Of a stretch of DNA of 49,568 bases, positions 40,091 through 48,354 are shown one piece after another (the first letter of the stretch is position 1; each line of letters begins with the position of its first letter). This DNA is from Acidobacteriota bacterium (lineage in GTDB: Bacteria > Acidobacteriota > Thermoanaerobaculia > UBA5066): contig RHKY01000038.1 in NCBI GenBank assembly GCA_008363385.1, forward strand, positions 1-49,568, read 5' to 3'. Position numbers and translations under genes: made by a program. The notes below the pieces were generated by a model. That model worked only from the letters and a program-made list of their open reading frames with translations, was not told the DNA's origin and did not search any database.

Positions 40091-40789
40091 TCACCCCGGG
40101 GCCCGCTGGACGTACCGGCAGAGGAGCTCCGTCGCCTCGTCGAGGGCGGAGCCGCGGTCGAACCCCGCGCTCCCCCCGTGCGCCAGCCAGCCGCTGGCGG
40201 CCTCGGTGACGTCGAAGAGGAGGCGGGCCATCAGCGCCGGGTCGCCCCGCCTCACGTCCGGACGCGACGCCAGGATCCGCTCCAGCTCGCCCAGGTAGGC
40301 CTCCTCGTAGGCGTGGAGGGCCTCGGGAACGCGCGGCATCCGCCCCGCGGTCTCCTCGACGGCTCGCGCCAGGAGCGGGTCGGCCTCGTGGAGGGCGAGG
40401 AGGCCCCCGAGGAGGGCCCGGACCGCCTCGCGGAGGGGGACGGCCGGGTCGGCCAGGGCCGGGAGGCTGCCCCGGATCACGCCGTCGACTGAGGCGAGGT
40501 GGCGCGCGAGGAGCGCCGTCAAGATCGCGTCCTTCCCGGGGAAGTACTGGTAGAGCGAGCCGACCGAGACCCCCGCGCGCCGGGCGATCAGGTTCGTGTT
40601 CGCGCCTCCGTGGCCGCGCGCGGCGAACACCTCGACGGCGGCCTCCAGGATCGCCTCGACCGTCCGGCGCGCCCGCTCCTGGCGCGGGAGCTTCCGCGGG
40701 GCGAGCCTCCGGGGGAGGCGGCGGGCGGACCCGCCCGGAATGCGAGCCGCGCGCGGGGCAGCCCTCTTCCTCCTCGTCCCGTCGCCCAC
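40091..40789 (-). CDS. TetR/AcrR-family transcriptional regulator
   Basis: A 232-residue TetR-type repressor. A basic N-terminal tail of about 40 residues (many Arg and Pro) precedes the DNA-binding domain (TVEAILEAAVEVFAARGHGGANTNLIARRAGVSVGSLYQYFPGKDAIL, about 43-90). The rest is a ligand-binding domain of the common TetR_C type. The start is GTG at 40789, with GGGAGGAG upstream. It is transcribed divergently from a methyltransferase gene and the intergenic palindrome sits over that promoter, so it probably represses the methyltransferase and perhaps itself. The inducer is unknown. Confidence 0.93.
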   Translation of the reverse strand: MGDGTRRKRAAPRAARIPGGSARRLPRRLAPRKLPRQERARRTVEAILEAAVEVFAARGHGGANTNLIARRAGVSVGSLYQYFPGKDAILTALLARHLASVDGVIRGSLPALADPAVPLREAVRALLGGLLALHEADPLLARAVEETAGRMPRVPEALHAYEEAYLGELERILASRPDVRRGDPALMARLLFDVTEAASGWLAHGGSAGFDRGSALDEATELLCRYVQRAPG

Positions 40790-40810
40790 CGGCTCCTCCC
40801 AGAAAGCGAG

Positions 40811-40839
40811 TCGACGATGCGAGCTTTCGCTCGTATCTT
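40811..40839 (+). promoter_or_regulatory. Methyltransferase promoter with TetR-type palindrome
   Basis: TCGACG (-35-like, 40811-40816), a 17-base spacer and TATCTT (-10, 40834-40839). An inverted repeat of 9-base arms with one mismatch (GATGCGAGC at 40816-40824 and GCTCGTATC at 40829-40837, 4-base centre) covers the spacer and the -10. The -10 ends six bases before the ATG at 40846. The divergent TetR gene starts 22 bases to the left. Confidence 0.6.
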
Positions 40840-40845
40840 GGAGAC

Positions 40846-41475
40846 ATGATACCGGACGACGGATCGCTGACCGGAGCCGCCCCGCGGCGCCCCCTCCTGG
40901 CCGGGCCCGAGGGGCACGTCTGCCCCTGGTGGATCGGCGCCCTCCTCTGCTGCCCGGTCCGCAAGCTCGTCGAGCCCCCCGGCCGGCTCCTCGGCCCCCA
41001 CGTCCGGCCGGGGATGACGGTCCTGGAGCCGGGATGCGGGATGGGCTTCTTCAGCCTGCCGCTGGCCCGGATGGTCGGCCCGCAGGGAAAGGTGGTCTGC
41101 GTCGACCTGCAACCGAAGATGATCGAGGGGCTGCGGCGCCGCGCCCGCCGGGCGGGCCTCTCGGACCGGGTCGAGGCCTCCGTCTGCACCGGAGCGGACC
41201 TCGGGGTGGAGCGGCACGCGGGCCGGTTCGACCTCGCGGTCGCCGTCCACATGCTCCACGAGGTCGCGCGGCCCGAGGCGTTCCTCGCGCAGGTGTTCGC
41301 GGCGCTCCGCCCCGGCGGGAGCCTCCTCGTCCTGGAGCCCCGCGGGCACGTCTCGCGCGAGGCTCTCGAGGCCTCGCTCGCGCTGGCCGAGACGACCGGG
41401 TTCGTCGCGTCGCCCGGGCGGGCCGCGAGACGGGAGCTCAGCGCCCTGCTGAGGAAGCCGGAGGAGGCGTCCTGA
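40846..41475 (+). CDS. Class I SAM-dependent methyltransferase
   Basis: A 209-residue methyltransferase. The SAM-binding motif I is TVLEPGCGMGFFSLPLA (about 58-74), acidic residue Asp in VVCVDLQPKM, and RFDLAVAVHMLHEV as motif II/III. The N-terminal GHVCPWWIGALLCCPVRKLVEPP segment is a recurring feature of a UbiE-like subfamily. The substrate is unknown. The ATG at 40846 follows a -10 by only six bases, so the mRNA is probably leaderless. The neighbouring TetR gene and operator suggest that it is induced by a small molecule. Its last 38 bases overlap the WG-repeat gene on the other strand. Confidence 0.92.
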   Translation: MIPDDGSLTGAAPRRPLLAGPEGHVCPWWIGALLCCPVRKLVEPPGRLLGPHVRPGMTVLEPGCGMGFFSLPLARMVGPQGKVVCVDLQPKMIEGLRRRARRAGLSDRVEASVCTGADLGVERHAGRFDLAVAVHMLHEVARPEAFLAQVFAALRPGGSLLVLEPRGHVSREALEASLALAETTGFVASPGRAARRELSALLRKPEEAS

Positions 41476-43795
41476 CCGGCCTCGGCGGGGCCGCGAGCGC
41501 GGTCGCCGCGAGCCCCTCGGAGAAGGGCGCGGCGCGGAGGAAGCGGGGCGGGATCGCGAACCGGCCCTCGCGGTCGAGGTAGCCCCACAGTCCGTTGACC
41601 CGCGCCGGAGCAAGCCCCGACGAGAACGGCCCCGCCTCCTCCAGCCAGACCGGCTCGACGGCCCACTGCCCGGACGGGGTGATCCAGCCGGTCCGCCCGG
41701 CCGCGTCGTGGACCTCGGCGAGCCCGTCGAGGAACGGGCCGGCCCGCGTGTACCGGGCCGGGACGACGAGGTCGCCCTTCCGGTCGACGTACCCCCACGT
41801 CCCGTGGAAAGGCGAGCCTCCCGGCACGAGGACCTTCGCCCGCCCTTCCGAGAAGAGGCCCAGCTCCCGGAAGCCCCCGCCCCGGACCGCCAGCCGGCCC
41901 GAGGCGTCGGCCCACCCTCGCGCCGCCCCGTCCTGGACCGGAACCAGGCCCTCGCCGAAGGACGTCTCGGCTCGCCGGACGAGCCGCTCGACCGAGGGCG
42001 TCCCCCAGAGGGCCTGCGACATCCCGGGGAGGAACGGCTTCTCGACCACGACGCGTCCGGAGCGGTCGATCACGGCGGGGAGGAGGTATCGCTCCTGGCT
42101 CAGCCGCTCCACCCACGCCAGGCCGTTCGAGAAGGGGCCGGCCGCCCGGAAGCGCGCCTCGATCGCGGTCCGCCCTTCGCGGTCGACGTAGCCCCAGTCG
42201 GCCGCGGCCGGGTCGCGCGAGAGCTTCACCGCCGCGAGCCCCTCCGAGAACGGCGCCGCGCTGGCGTAACGGGACGGGATCACGCGCTCGCCCCGGCGGT
42301 CGAGGAAGCCCCACGCTGTCCGGCCCTCGACCGTCTCCGAGAAGAGCGCCCGGCCGTCGGTGAACGGGAGGGCGAGCCCGATCCCTTCCGGCACCGGGAG
42401 GACGGTCCTCCCCTCGCGGTCGACGTACCGGCGGTTCCGCGAGCGGCGCTCCCGCGGCCCCTCGACGAGGGCCAGGCCCTCCGAGAACGGCTGCGCCGAG
42501 GTCAGCTCGTGGACGAGCGCCGTGGCCCCCGCGGCGTCGACGTAGCCGTACCGGACGTCCGCGACGTGACGCGCGGCCCGGGACGGTTCGTCGAGGTAGC
42601 TCCTGTCCAGCTCGACGAGCGGCGTCCCCTCCCGGTCCAGGACGTAGCTCCTGCCCGAGACGGCGACGACCGCGCGACCGTCGGAGAACGGGCTCGCCAC
42701 GTCCCAGGTCCCGGGAAGGAAGCTCCCGTCCTTCCTCATCAGCCGGTAGGCGTCGCAGTCGGAGCAGAGGCCTCCGGCCGGAACGCGGATGACGGCGATC
42801 CCCTCCGAGAAGGGGGTCGCCCCGAGGATGACGGTGTCGAACGCCGGGCGGCCCCGCGCGTCGACGAACCCGTGGAACGTCGAGAGGCCCGAGTACCCGC
42901 CGAACTTCGAGTCGAAGGAGGCTTCCTTCACGGCGCCGACCAGGGCGAGCCCTTCGGAGAAGCTCCCGGCCTCGTCCCAGGACGGCAAGAGGACGAAGCG
43001 CCCCGACCGGTCGACGTAGCCCCACTTCTCGCCGCGACGCACCGGGGCGAGCCCCTCGGCGAAGCCTCCGGCGTCGTCGAAGGCGAGGGGGATCGCGACC
43101 GCCCCCGTCCGGTCGACGTACCCGCAGAGGCTCCGGCCGCAGACGGGCGCCAGCCCCTCGCGGAAGTCCCCCGCGCGGAAGTAGACGGGGGCGACGACCC
43201 ACGCGCCGGCGGTGTCGACGAAGCCCGCGAGCCCGTCCACCACGACGCGGGCGAGCCCCTCCGAGAAGCCCCACGCGCCGTCGAAGCGCGCCGGGGCCCT
43301 CGTCGTTCCGTCCCTCCCGGCGAAGCCCCACTTGCCGCCGAGCCTCACCGGCGCGAGCCCGCCCGAGAACGGGAGGGCGGCGTCGAACCCGGGCGGGATC
43401 GCGAACCGGCCGTCGCGCCCGACGTAGCCCCATCCCTGCCGCCACTCCTCCCGGGCGGGGGCGAGCCCTTCGGAGAAGAGCCCCGCCTCGACGAAGCGGG
43501 GCGGGACGACGACCCTCCCGTTCCCGTCCACCCACCCGAGCCGGCGGTCGGACGCCCGGGCCACGACGGCGAGCCCCTCGGAGTAGGCGCTCTTCAGCTC
43601 GTAGCCGCGGAGGGACGCCTTCGCCGCCGGCGGGACGTACGGCAGGCCGCAGGAGAGCGACGACGCTGCCGCCGCGAGGAGCGCGAGCCGCCCGAGTCGC
43701 CCCGCCCGCGCGAGGGACGGCCCGGGTCCCCCCGGCGTCGGCGGACCCGATCCCCGGCGCCGGGAGGCGGGGTCGATGACGCCGCGCGAAGGCAT
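41438..43795 (-). CDS. WG-repeat lipoprotein
   Basis: A 785-residue protein made of about 18 WG repeats, each around 35-45 residues, with the pattern GYVDRxGRxxIPPRF...FSEGLAxV. An unusually long basic N-terminus (about 35 residues) precedes a hydrophobic stretch and a lipobox ending SSLSC (Cys49), so it is probably exported and lipid-anchored. The repeat region includes a less regular part in the middle with Cys in GLCSDCDAYR. WG-repeat proteins are generally uncharacterised; some are surface or bacterial-interaction proteins. The start is ATG at 43795 with GGGAGG seven bases upstream and TAGAAT as -10; an ATG at 43819 overlaps the -10. The 3' end overlaps the methyltransferase gene by 38 bases tail-to-tail. 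Confidence 0.92.
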   Translation of the reverse strand: MPSRGVIDPASRRRGSGPPTPGGPGPSLARAGRLGRLALLAAAASSLSCGLPYVPPAAKASLRGYELKSAYSEGLAVVARASDRRLGWVDGNGRVVVPPRFVEAGLFSEGLAPAREEWRQGWGYVGRDGRFAIPPGFDAALPFSGGLAPVRLGGKWGFAGRDGTTRAPARFDGAWGFSEGLARVVVDGLAGFVDTAGAWVVAPVYFRAGDFREGLAPVCGRSLCGYVDRTGAVAIPLAFDDAGGFAEGLAPVRRGEKWGYVDRSGRFVLLPSWDEAGSFSEGLALVGAVKEASFDSKFGGYSGLSTFHGFVDARGRPAFDTVILGATPFSEGIAVIRVPAGGLCSDCDAYRLMRKDGSFLPGTWDVASPFSDGRAVVAVSGRSYVLDREGTPLVELDRSYLDEPSRAARHVADVRYGYVDAAGATALVHELTSAQPFSEGLALVEGPRERRSRNRRYVDREGRTVLPVPEGIGLALPFTDGRALFSETVEGRTAWGFLDRRGERVIPSRYASAAPFSEGLAAVKLSRDPAAADWGYVDREGRTAIEARFRAAGPFSNGLAWVERLSQERYLLPAVIDRSGRVVVEKPFLPGMSQALWGTPSVERLVRRAETSFGEGLVPVQDGAARGWADASGRLAVRGGGFRELGLFSEGRAKVLVPGGSPFHGTWGYVDRKGDLVVPARYTRAGPFLDGLAEVHDAAGRTGWITPSGQWAVEPVWLEEAGPFSSGLAPARVNGLWGYLDREGRFAIPPRFLRAAPFSEGLAATALAAPPRPVRTPPPASSAGR

Positions 43796-43817
43796 GGGGC
43801 CGCCTCCCTCGAACGGC

Positions 43818-43823
43818 ATTCTA
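43818..43823 (-). promoter_or_regulatory. -10-like TAGAAT of the WG-repeat gene
   Basis: TAGAAT at complement(43823-43818), predicting a transcript start near 43811 and a leader of about 16 bases with a ribosome site before the ATG at 43795. This supports that start over 43819. Confidence 0.45.
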
Positions 43824-43853
43824 GGAGCCCGTCGACGGAGCGATGATGGGGAG

Positions 43854-44630
43854 GTGACACGCCGCTGGCGCTCTCTCCTCCTCGCGGCTTCCGTCCTCCT
43901 CGCCGCGACGCCCGTCCGCGGCGAGGAGCTGGCCGTGGCCGCCGCCTCGGACCTGAAGTTCGCCATGGACCCGCTCGTGGCCGCCTTCCGGAAGGAGCGG
44001 CCCGACGTCGACGTGCGGGTCTCGTTCGGGGCCTCCGGCAGCTTCTTCGCGCAGGTCTCGAGCGGGGCTCCCTTCGACCTCTTCCTCTCGGCGGACGCCG
44101 ACTACCCGAGGCGGCTTGCGGACGCCGGGCTCGGCTCGGCGGAGGGCGTCTTCGTCTACGGCGTCGGCGGGCTCGTGATCTGGGTCCGGAAGGGCTCGGC
44201 CGCCGACCCGGCCCGGCTGGGGCCCGAGGCGCTCCTCCACCCGTCGGTCCAGCACGTCGCCATCGCCAACCCGAGGCACGCCCCTTACGGACGCGCCGCC
44301 GAGGAGGCCCTCCGCTCGCTGGGTCTCTGGGAGCGGCTCGCGGGAAGGCTCGTCCTGGGGGAGAACGTCTCCCAGGCCGCGAGCTTCGTCGAGTCGGGTG
44401 CCGCGCAGGCCGGCGTCTTCGCCCGGTCGCTGGCGCTTTCGCCCGCGATGCGGGGGAAGGGGAGCTGGGTCGAGGTCCCGAAGGCGTCCTACCGCCCGCT
44501 CGTCCAGGGAGGCCTCGTCCTCCGGTCGGCGAAGGCGCCCGCCGCCGCCCGCGCCTTCCGGGACTTCCTCCTCGGGCCGAAGGGTAGGGCGATCCTGGCC
44601 GAGTACGGGATCGCGCCGCCGGCCCGCTGA
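43854..44630 (+). CDS. modA: ModA: molybdate-binding periplasmic protein
   Basis: A 258-residue molybdate/tungstate-binding protein. A signal peptide (about 1-23) is followed by VAAASDLKFAMDPLVAAFRKERPDVDVRVSFGASGSFFAQVSSGAPFDLFLSADADYPRRL, the typical ModA oxyanion-binding start with its Ser residues, and later NPRHAPYGRAAEEAL and a C-terminal FLLGPKGRAILAEYG. The start is GTG at 43854; ATG codons at 43843 and 43846 are in another frame. There is no modB or modC next to it, so permease and ATPase must lie elsewhere or it acts alone. The only molybdopterin-type gene in the window (2294-6058) is 38 kb away and seems not to be Mo-dependent. Confidence 0.93.
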   Translation: MTRRWRSLLLAASVLLAATPVRGEELAVAAASDLKFAMDPLVAAFRKERPDVDVRVSFGASGSFFAQVSSGAPFDLFLSADADYPRRLADAGLGSAEGVFVYGVGGLVIWVRKGSAADPARLGPEALLHPSVQHVAIANPRHAPYGRAAEEALRSLGLWERLAGRLVLGENVSQAASFVESGAAQAGVFARSLALSPAMRGKGSWVEVPKASYRPLVQGGLVLRSAKAPAAARAFRDFLLGPKGRAILAEYGIAPPAR

Positions 44631-44638
44631 CGCCGCGT

Positions 44639-45700
44639 TCAGCGCCTCTGGAGGCGGATGCGGACGGACCGGACCGCCGCGACGAGGAACCCGGTGACGA
44701 TGGCCGGTACCAGGAGGACGAGCGCGGCCTCGTAGCGGGGGAGCGCGGGATGCGTCTGCGCCTTCAGGACGAGCCAGGCCGCGTACGCGGCGTAGAGGCC
44801 GGCGAGGAGGAGGCCGTCCAGCCGCGAGACGACGCTGCCCTTCAGGAAGAGCGGGAAGCAGACGAGCGCGACGGCCAGCATGATCGGCGTGTCCCACCGG
44901 AGCGCGTGGGCGTCGACGGCCACGCCGCCCCGTGCGATCAGCGCCGTGAGCCCCAGGACGGCGCAGAGGTTCAGGATGTTGCTCCCGACGACGTTGCCGA
45001 CCGCGATCTCCCTCTCGCCCCGGACCGAGGCCAGGACCGAGGTCGCGATCTCGGGGAGGGACGTCCCGACGGCAACGACCGTCAGGCCGATCACGAGCTC
45101 GCTCACCCCGATCTGCCGGGCGACCCGCACCGCCGCGGAGACGAGCCCCTGCGCCCCGAGAACGAGAAGGGCGAGCCCGGCCAGGACCGAAGCGACGTCC
45201 CGCCAAGCCCGTTTCGCGGGCGCCGGGCCGCCCTCCGGCGCGGGGGCGGGAGGCTCCGTCGAACGCTCCTGCCGGATCGACCACGCCGTGTAGACGACGC
45301 CGAGGGCGAGGAGAGCCGCCCCGTCCAGCCGCCCGACGCGGCCGTCCAGGGCGAGGAGGAGCGCGATGGCCGAGACGGCGGCCATCCACGGGAGGTCCCG
45401 CCGGAGGACGGGGCGCGGGACCGAGAGCGGCGCGGCGAGCGAGGCGAGGCCGAGGATCAGGAGGACGTTGCAGATGTTGCTCCCGACGACGTTCCCGTAC
45501 GCCAGGTCGGGCATCCCGGTCAGGGCCGCCTTCAGGCTCACCGCCAGCTCCGGAGAGCTGGTGCCGAAGGCGACGACCGTCAGGCCGACGACGAGGCGCG
45601 AGACGCCGGCCAGAACGGCGAGCCGGGAGGAGCCCCGGACCAGCAGCTCGGCCCCGAGGACGAGGAGGGCGACGCTTCCGGCGAAGATCAGGAACGTCAT
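44639..45700 (-). CDS. CaCA-family Na+/Ca2+ antiporter (YrbG-like)
   Basis: A 353-residue antiporter with two inverted five-helix halves. Each half carries the alpha-repeat motif: VVGLTVVAFGTSSPELAVSL and GNVVGSNICNV in the first, VIGLTVVAVGTSLPEIATSV and GNVVGSNILNL in the second. A cytoplasmic loop rich in Pro, Glu and Ala lies between the halves. It should exchange Ca2+ for Na+ or H+ across the inner membrane. The start is ATG at 45700. It is preceded by a substrate-binding lipoprotein gene on the same strand (9-base gap), so they may form an operon. It converges with modA, with only eight bases between the stops. Confidence 0.94.
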   Translation of the reverse strand: MTFLIFAGSVALLVLGAELLVRGSSRLAVLAGVSRLVVGLTVVAFGTSSPELAVSLKAALTGMPDLAYGNVVGSNICNVLLILGLASLAAPLSVPRPVLRRDLPWMAAVSAIALLLALDGRVGRLDGAALLALGVVYTAWSIRQERSTEPPAPAPEGGPAPAKRAWRDVASVLAGLALLVLGAQGLVSAAVRVARQIGVSELVIGLTVVAVGTSLPEIATSVLASVRGEREIAVGNVVGSNILNLCAVLGLTALIARGGVAVDAHALRWDTPIMLAVALVCFPLFLKGSVVSRLDGLLLAGLYAAYAAWLVLKAQTHPALPRYEAALVLLVPAIVTGFLVAAVRSVRIRLQRR

Positions 45701-45709
45701 GGGCGGAGG

Positions 45710-47272
45710 CTACTTCGCCGGCCGCCCGGAGCCGAGCGCCATCTCGACCGCGAGCAGCCGCCCGTCCGGGCGCGGCTGCCAGGAGACCCGCGGCCCCACG
45801 CCCCAGGTCTCGGGCTGCCGGTAGAGCGGGACGAACGGGACCTCCTCCTGGACGAGGCGGTCCAGCCGCTGGAGGAGCGCCTGGCGGAGCGGCGCCTCGA
45901 ACGTGGACGCAGCCTGGTCGAACAGCTGGTCCGCGAGGGGGCTCTCGAACCCCGCGTTCGCCCGGCCGAGCCCCGCGGAGCGCGCCGCCAGCGTGTCGCG
46001 GAAGAAGCTCGCCGCGTCCCCGGAGTCGAAGACCCAGCCCATCAGGTAGAGGGGCAGATCGCCGGCCGACTGCCGCCTGAGGAGCTCCTCCCACGGCAGC
46101 GGCGAAGGCTGGAGGCGGATCCCGACGGAGCTCAGCATCCCCGCCACGGCTCGGGCCACGAGCGCCGTCGGAGCGTCGTCTCGGTGGTGGAGGGTCGCGG
46201 AGAAGCCGCGCCCGAAGCCGGCCTCGGCGAGGAGCCGCCGGGCCGCGGCGGGGTCGAAGGGGATCGGGTCCAGGGACGGGTCGTGCCCGAAGACGGCCCG
46301 CGGGACGGCCTGCTCCGCGGCGAACGTCGCGTGTCCGACGGCCTGCCGGGCGATCTCGGCCCGGTCGAGAGCGAGGACCACCGCGCGCCGGACCCGAACG
46401 TCGGCGAACGGGTTCGTCCGGCCCGGCTGCCGCCGGGTGTCGATCCAGAGGATCTGCGTCGTCAGGCCGTCCTCCGACAGGATCCGGAACACCGGCTTGG
46501 GGCGGAGGAGGACGGTCGCGGGCGGGACCGCGGCGACGTCCACCTCGCCCGACGAGAGCGCCCGGATCGTGGCGTCGGGACCCGGGGGGGTGACGAACCG
46601 GACCCCGCGAGGGGCGGCGTCCGGCAGCGCTTCCGGCCGCGCGGCGGCGAGCTCGAGCGTCCCGCCCTTCTCCCAGCGGACGACCCGGTACGGACCCGTC
46701 CCGACCGGCGTCCGCTCGATCTCCTCGGGGGTCCCGCCACGTGCGATCAGGACCTGCGTCATCTGGTGGAGGAGGAGGGCGTCGGGCCGGCTCGTCCGGA
46801 TCCTCACGCGCTGCGCGCCGGCCGCCTCCACGCTCTCGACGGACCAGAACGCGGCGGCGACCCGCGACGCGGGGTCCCTCCGGGCGCGCTCGAGGGCGGC
46901 GGCCACGTCCGGGGCTCGGACCGCCGTGCCGTCGTGGAACGTGGCCCCCTCGCGGAGGTCGAACTCCCACGTCGTCTCGTCGGGGTTCCGCCAGACCGAG
47001 GCCAGGGCCGGCACGACCTGCAGCTGGCGGTCGTAGTCGACCAGCGGCTCGAAGACGTTCGAGAGGGCCGAGTACGTCGCCGCGTCGTCGAACGTCGGGT
47101 CGAGCGAGAGGACCGGGGTCTCGTGGGCGATGACGACCGTGCTCGCGGGCTTCACGGCCCCGTCGCGGGCGCAGCCGGCGAGGAGGGCAGAGAAGAGCCC
47201 TGAGAGGAGCCCAGCGAGGAGCCCGGCGGCACGTCCGCGGGAGAGCCCGGCGGCTTGGGGCGCGATCGTCAT
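45710..47272 (-). CDS. Peptide/oligopeptide-type ABC substrate-binding lipoprotein
   Basis: A 520-residue substrate-binding protein of the SBP_bac_5 family (DppA/OppA/AppA-like). The N-terminal signal has a lipobox SALLAGC with Cys34, so it is membrane-anchored. Typical parts are LDPTFDDAATYSALSNVFEPLVDYD, WEFDLREGATFHDGTAVRAPDV, RTPVGTGPYRVVRWEKGG and PFADVRVRRAVVLALDRAEI. It should bind peptides, nickel chelates or similar solutes; nothing nearby tells which. No ABC permease or ATPase genes are adjacent. The start is ATG at 47272, with GATAAT 11 bases upstream. Confidence 0.93.
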   Translation of the reverse strand: MTIAPQAAGLSRGRAAGLLAGLLSGLFSALLAGCARDGAVKPASTVVIAHETPVLSLDPTFDDAATYSALSNVFEPLVDYDRQLQVVPALASVWRNPDETTWEFDLREGATFHDGTAVRAPDVAAALERARRDPASRVAAAFWSVESVEAAGAQRVRIRTSRPDALLLHQMTQVLIARGGTPEEIERTPVGTGPYRVVRWEKGGTLELAAARPEALPDAAPRGVRFVTPPGPDATIRALSSGEVDVAAVPPATVLLRPKPVFRILSEDGLTTQILWIDTRRQPGRTNPFADVRVRRAVVLALDRAEIARQAVGHATFAAEQAVPRAVFGHDPSLDPIPFDPAAARRLLAEAGFGRGFSATLHHRDDAPTALVARAVAGMLSSVGIRLQPSPLPWEELLRRQSAGDLPLYLMGWVFDSGDAASFFRDTLAARSAGLGRANAGFESPLADQLFDQAASTFEAPLRQALLQRLDRLVQEEVPFVPLYRQPETWGVGPRVSWQPRPDGRLLAVEMALGSGRPAK

Positions 47273-47283
47273 CGTGGAGCGGG

Positions 47284-47289
47284 ATTATC
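47284..47289 (-). promoter_or_regulatory. -10-like GATAAT before the substrate-binding protein gene
   Basis: GATAAT on the minus strand, ending 11 bases before the ATG at 47272, so the mRNA leader would be about five bases. On the plus strand GAGAAT at 47336-47341 ends six bases before the divergent gene at 47348 and may act in the same way. Confidence 0.4.
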
Positions 47290-47347
47290 GGGCCGGACGT
47301 CCCCGGGCGGGCGGGCGATCGAACGGGCCCTGTCCGAGAATCGAAGA

Positions 47348-48217
47348 ATGACGACCGACGTGACCGTCCTCGGTACGGGCCTCCTCGGAGCTCCGGCGGC
47401 CCGGCGGCTCCTGGCGACCGGCCTCCGCGTGACCGTCTGGAACCGGACCCCGGAAAGGGCCGCCGCGCTGGCGGCTGACGGCGCCCGGGTGGCGGCTTCC
47501 GCCGTGGATGCGCTCCGGGCGAGCCCCGTCACCTTCCTCTTCCTCGCCGACGCCGCGGCCGTCGCCTCGACCCTGCTCTCCGCCGGGTCGAGGGAAGCCC
47601 TGACCGGGCGGACCGTCGTCCAGATGGGGACGATCGGCCCGGACGAGAGCCGCAGGTTCCTGCGCGACGTGGAGGAGGCCGGCGGGACGTGGGTCGAGGC
47701 GCCGGTCCTCGGGAGCATCCCGGAGGCGCTGGCGGGGACGCTCCAGGTGATGGTCGGCGGCACGCCGGACCAGCTGGAGGCCCTCCGTCCCCTCCTCTCC
47801 CGCCTCGGCCCCGAGCCGTTCCTCGCCGGTCCCGTCGGAAGCGCCGCGGCGCTGAAGCTCGGGCTGAACCAGCTGATCGGCACGCTGACGGCCGCCTTCG
47901 CGACGAGCCTTGCCTGGGTCCGCGCCGAGGGGGTCGACGTGGACCAGTTCCTCCGGGTCCTGAGGAAGAGCGCGCTCCACGCCCCGACCTTCGACAAGAA
48001 GCTCCCGCGGATGCTCTCGGGCGACTACTCCTCGCCCAACTTCCCGGTGAAGCACCTCCTGAAGGACATCGACCTCTTCGTCCGGGCGGCCGGCGCGAGC
48101 GGGGTCGCCACCGACCTCCCGGAGTCGGTCTCCCGCGTCGTCGCCAGGGCGATGGCGATGGGCCTTTCGGACGAGGACTACTCGGCTCTCTACCGCGCCG
48201 TCGAGGCGCGGGGGTGA
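47348..48217 (+). CDS. 3-hydroxyisobutyrate-dehydrogenase-like NAD(P) oxidoreductase
   Basis: A 289-residue beta-hydroxyacid dehydrogenase family member. The NAD(P)-binding start is VTVLGTGLLGAPAARRLLATGLRVTVWNRTPERA; substrate loop MGTIGPDESR and APVLGSIPEALAGTLQVMVGG; and the catalytic Lys in AALKLGLNQLIGTL (KLGLN in place of the more usual KxxxN). The C-terminal helical domain is complete. It reduces or oxidises small 3-hydroxyacids or aldehydes (succinic semialdehyde and glyoxylate reductases are also in this family). The WNR motif suggests NADP(H), which is family knowledge. The start is ATG at 47348. Confidence 0.93.
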   Translation: MTTDVTVLGTGLLGAPAARRLLATGLRVTVWNRTPERAAALAADGARVAASAVDALRASPVTFLFLADAAAVASTLLSAGSREALTGRTVVQMGTIGPDESRRFLRDVEEAGGTWVEAPVLGSIPEALAGTLQVMVGGTPDQLEALRPLLSRLGPEPFLAGPVGSAAALKLGLNQLIGTLTAAFATSLAWVRAEGVDVDQFLRVLRKSALHAPTFDKKLPRMLSGDYSSPNFPVKHLLKDIDLFVRAAGASGVATDLPESVSRVVARAMAMGLSDEDYSALYRAVEARG

Positions 48218-48234
48218 GGCGCGCCCGTCGCGCC
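48218..48234 (+). terminator. Short GC hairpin after the dehydrogenase gene
   Basis: GGCGCG (48218-48223) and CGCGCC (48229-48234) with a 5-base loop, directly after the stop. No T-run. Confidence 0.3.
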
Positions 48235-48341
48235 CTCGGGGTCGTCGCAGGGGCCGCCGCCTGACGGAGGGGGGCGCGTTCGCGCGACCGATGCCTGGCC
48301 GTTGACCTGGGCCGAACCGCGCCCGGCCTGCGCCGAGGCAG

Positions 48342-48347
48342 TAGGAT
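48342..48347 (+). promoter_or_regulatory. -10-like TAGGAT before the antitoxin gene
   Basis: TAGGAT ends seven bases before the ATG at 48355, consistent with a leaderless or near-leaderless transcript. A TTGACC at 48302-48307 is too far upstream (34 bases) to be its -35. Confidence 0.45.
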
Positions 48348-48354
48348 CACCACG

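Noticed and set aside
41438-43795. Repeated DNA in the WG gene as a possible repeat array or CRISPR
   Set aside because: The periodicity is explained by protein WG repeats; units differ in DNA and length and there are no unique spacers.
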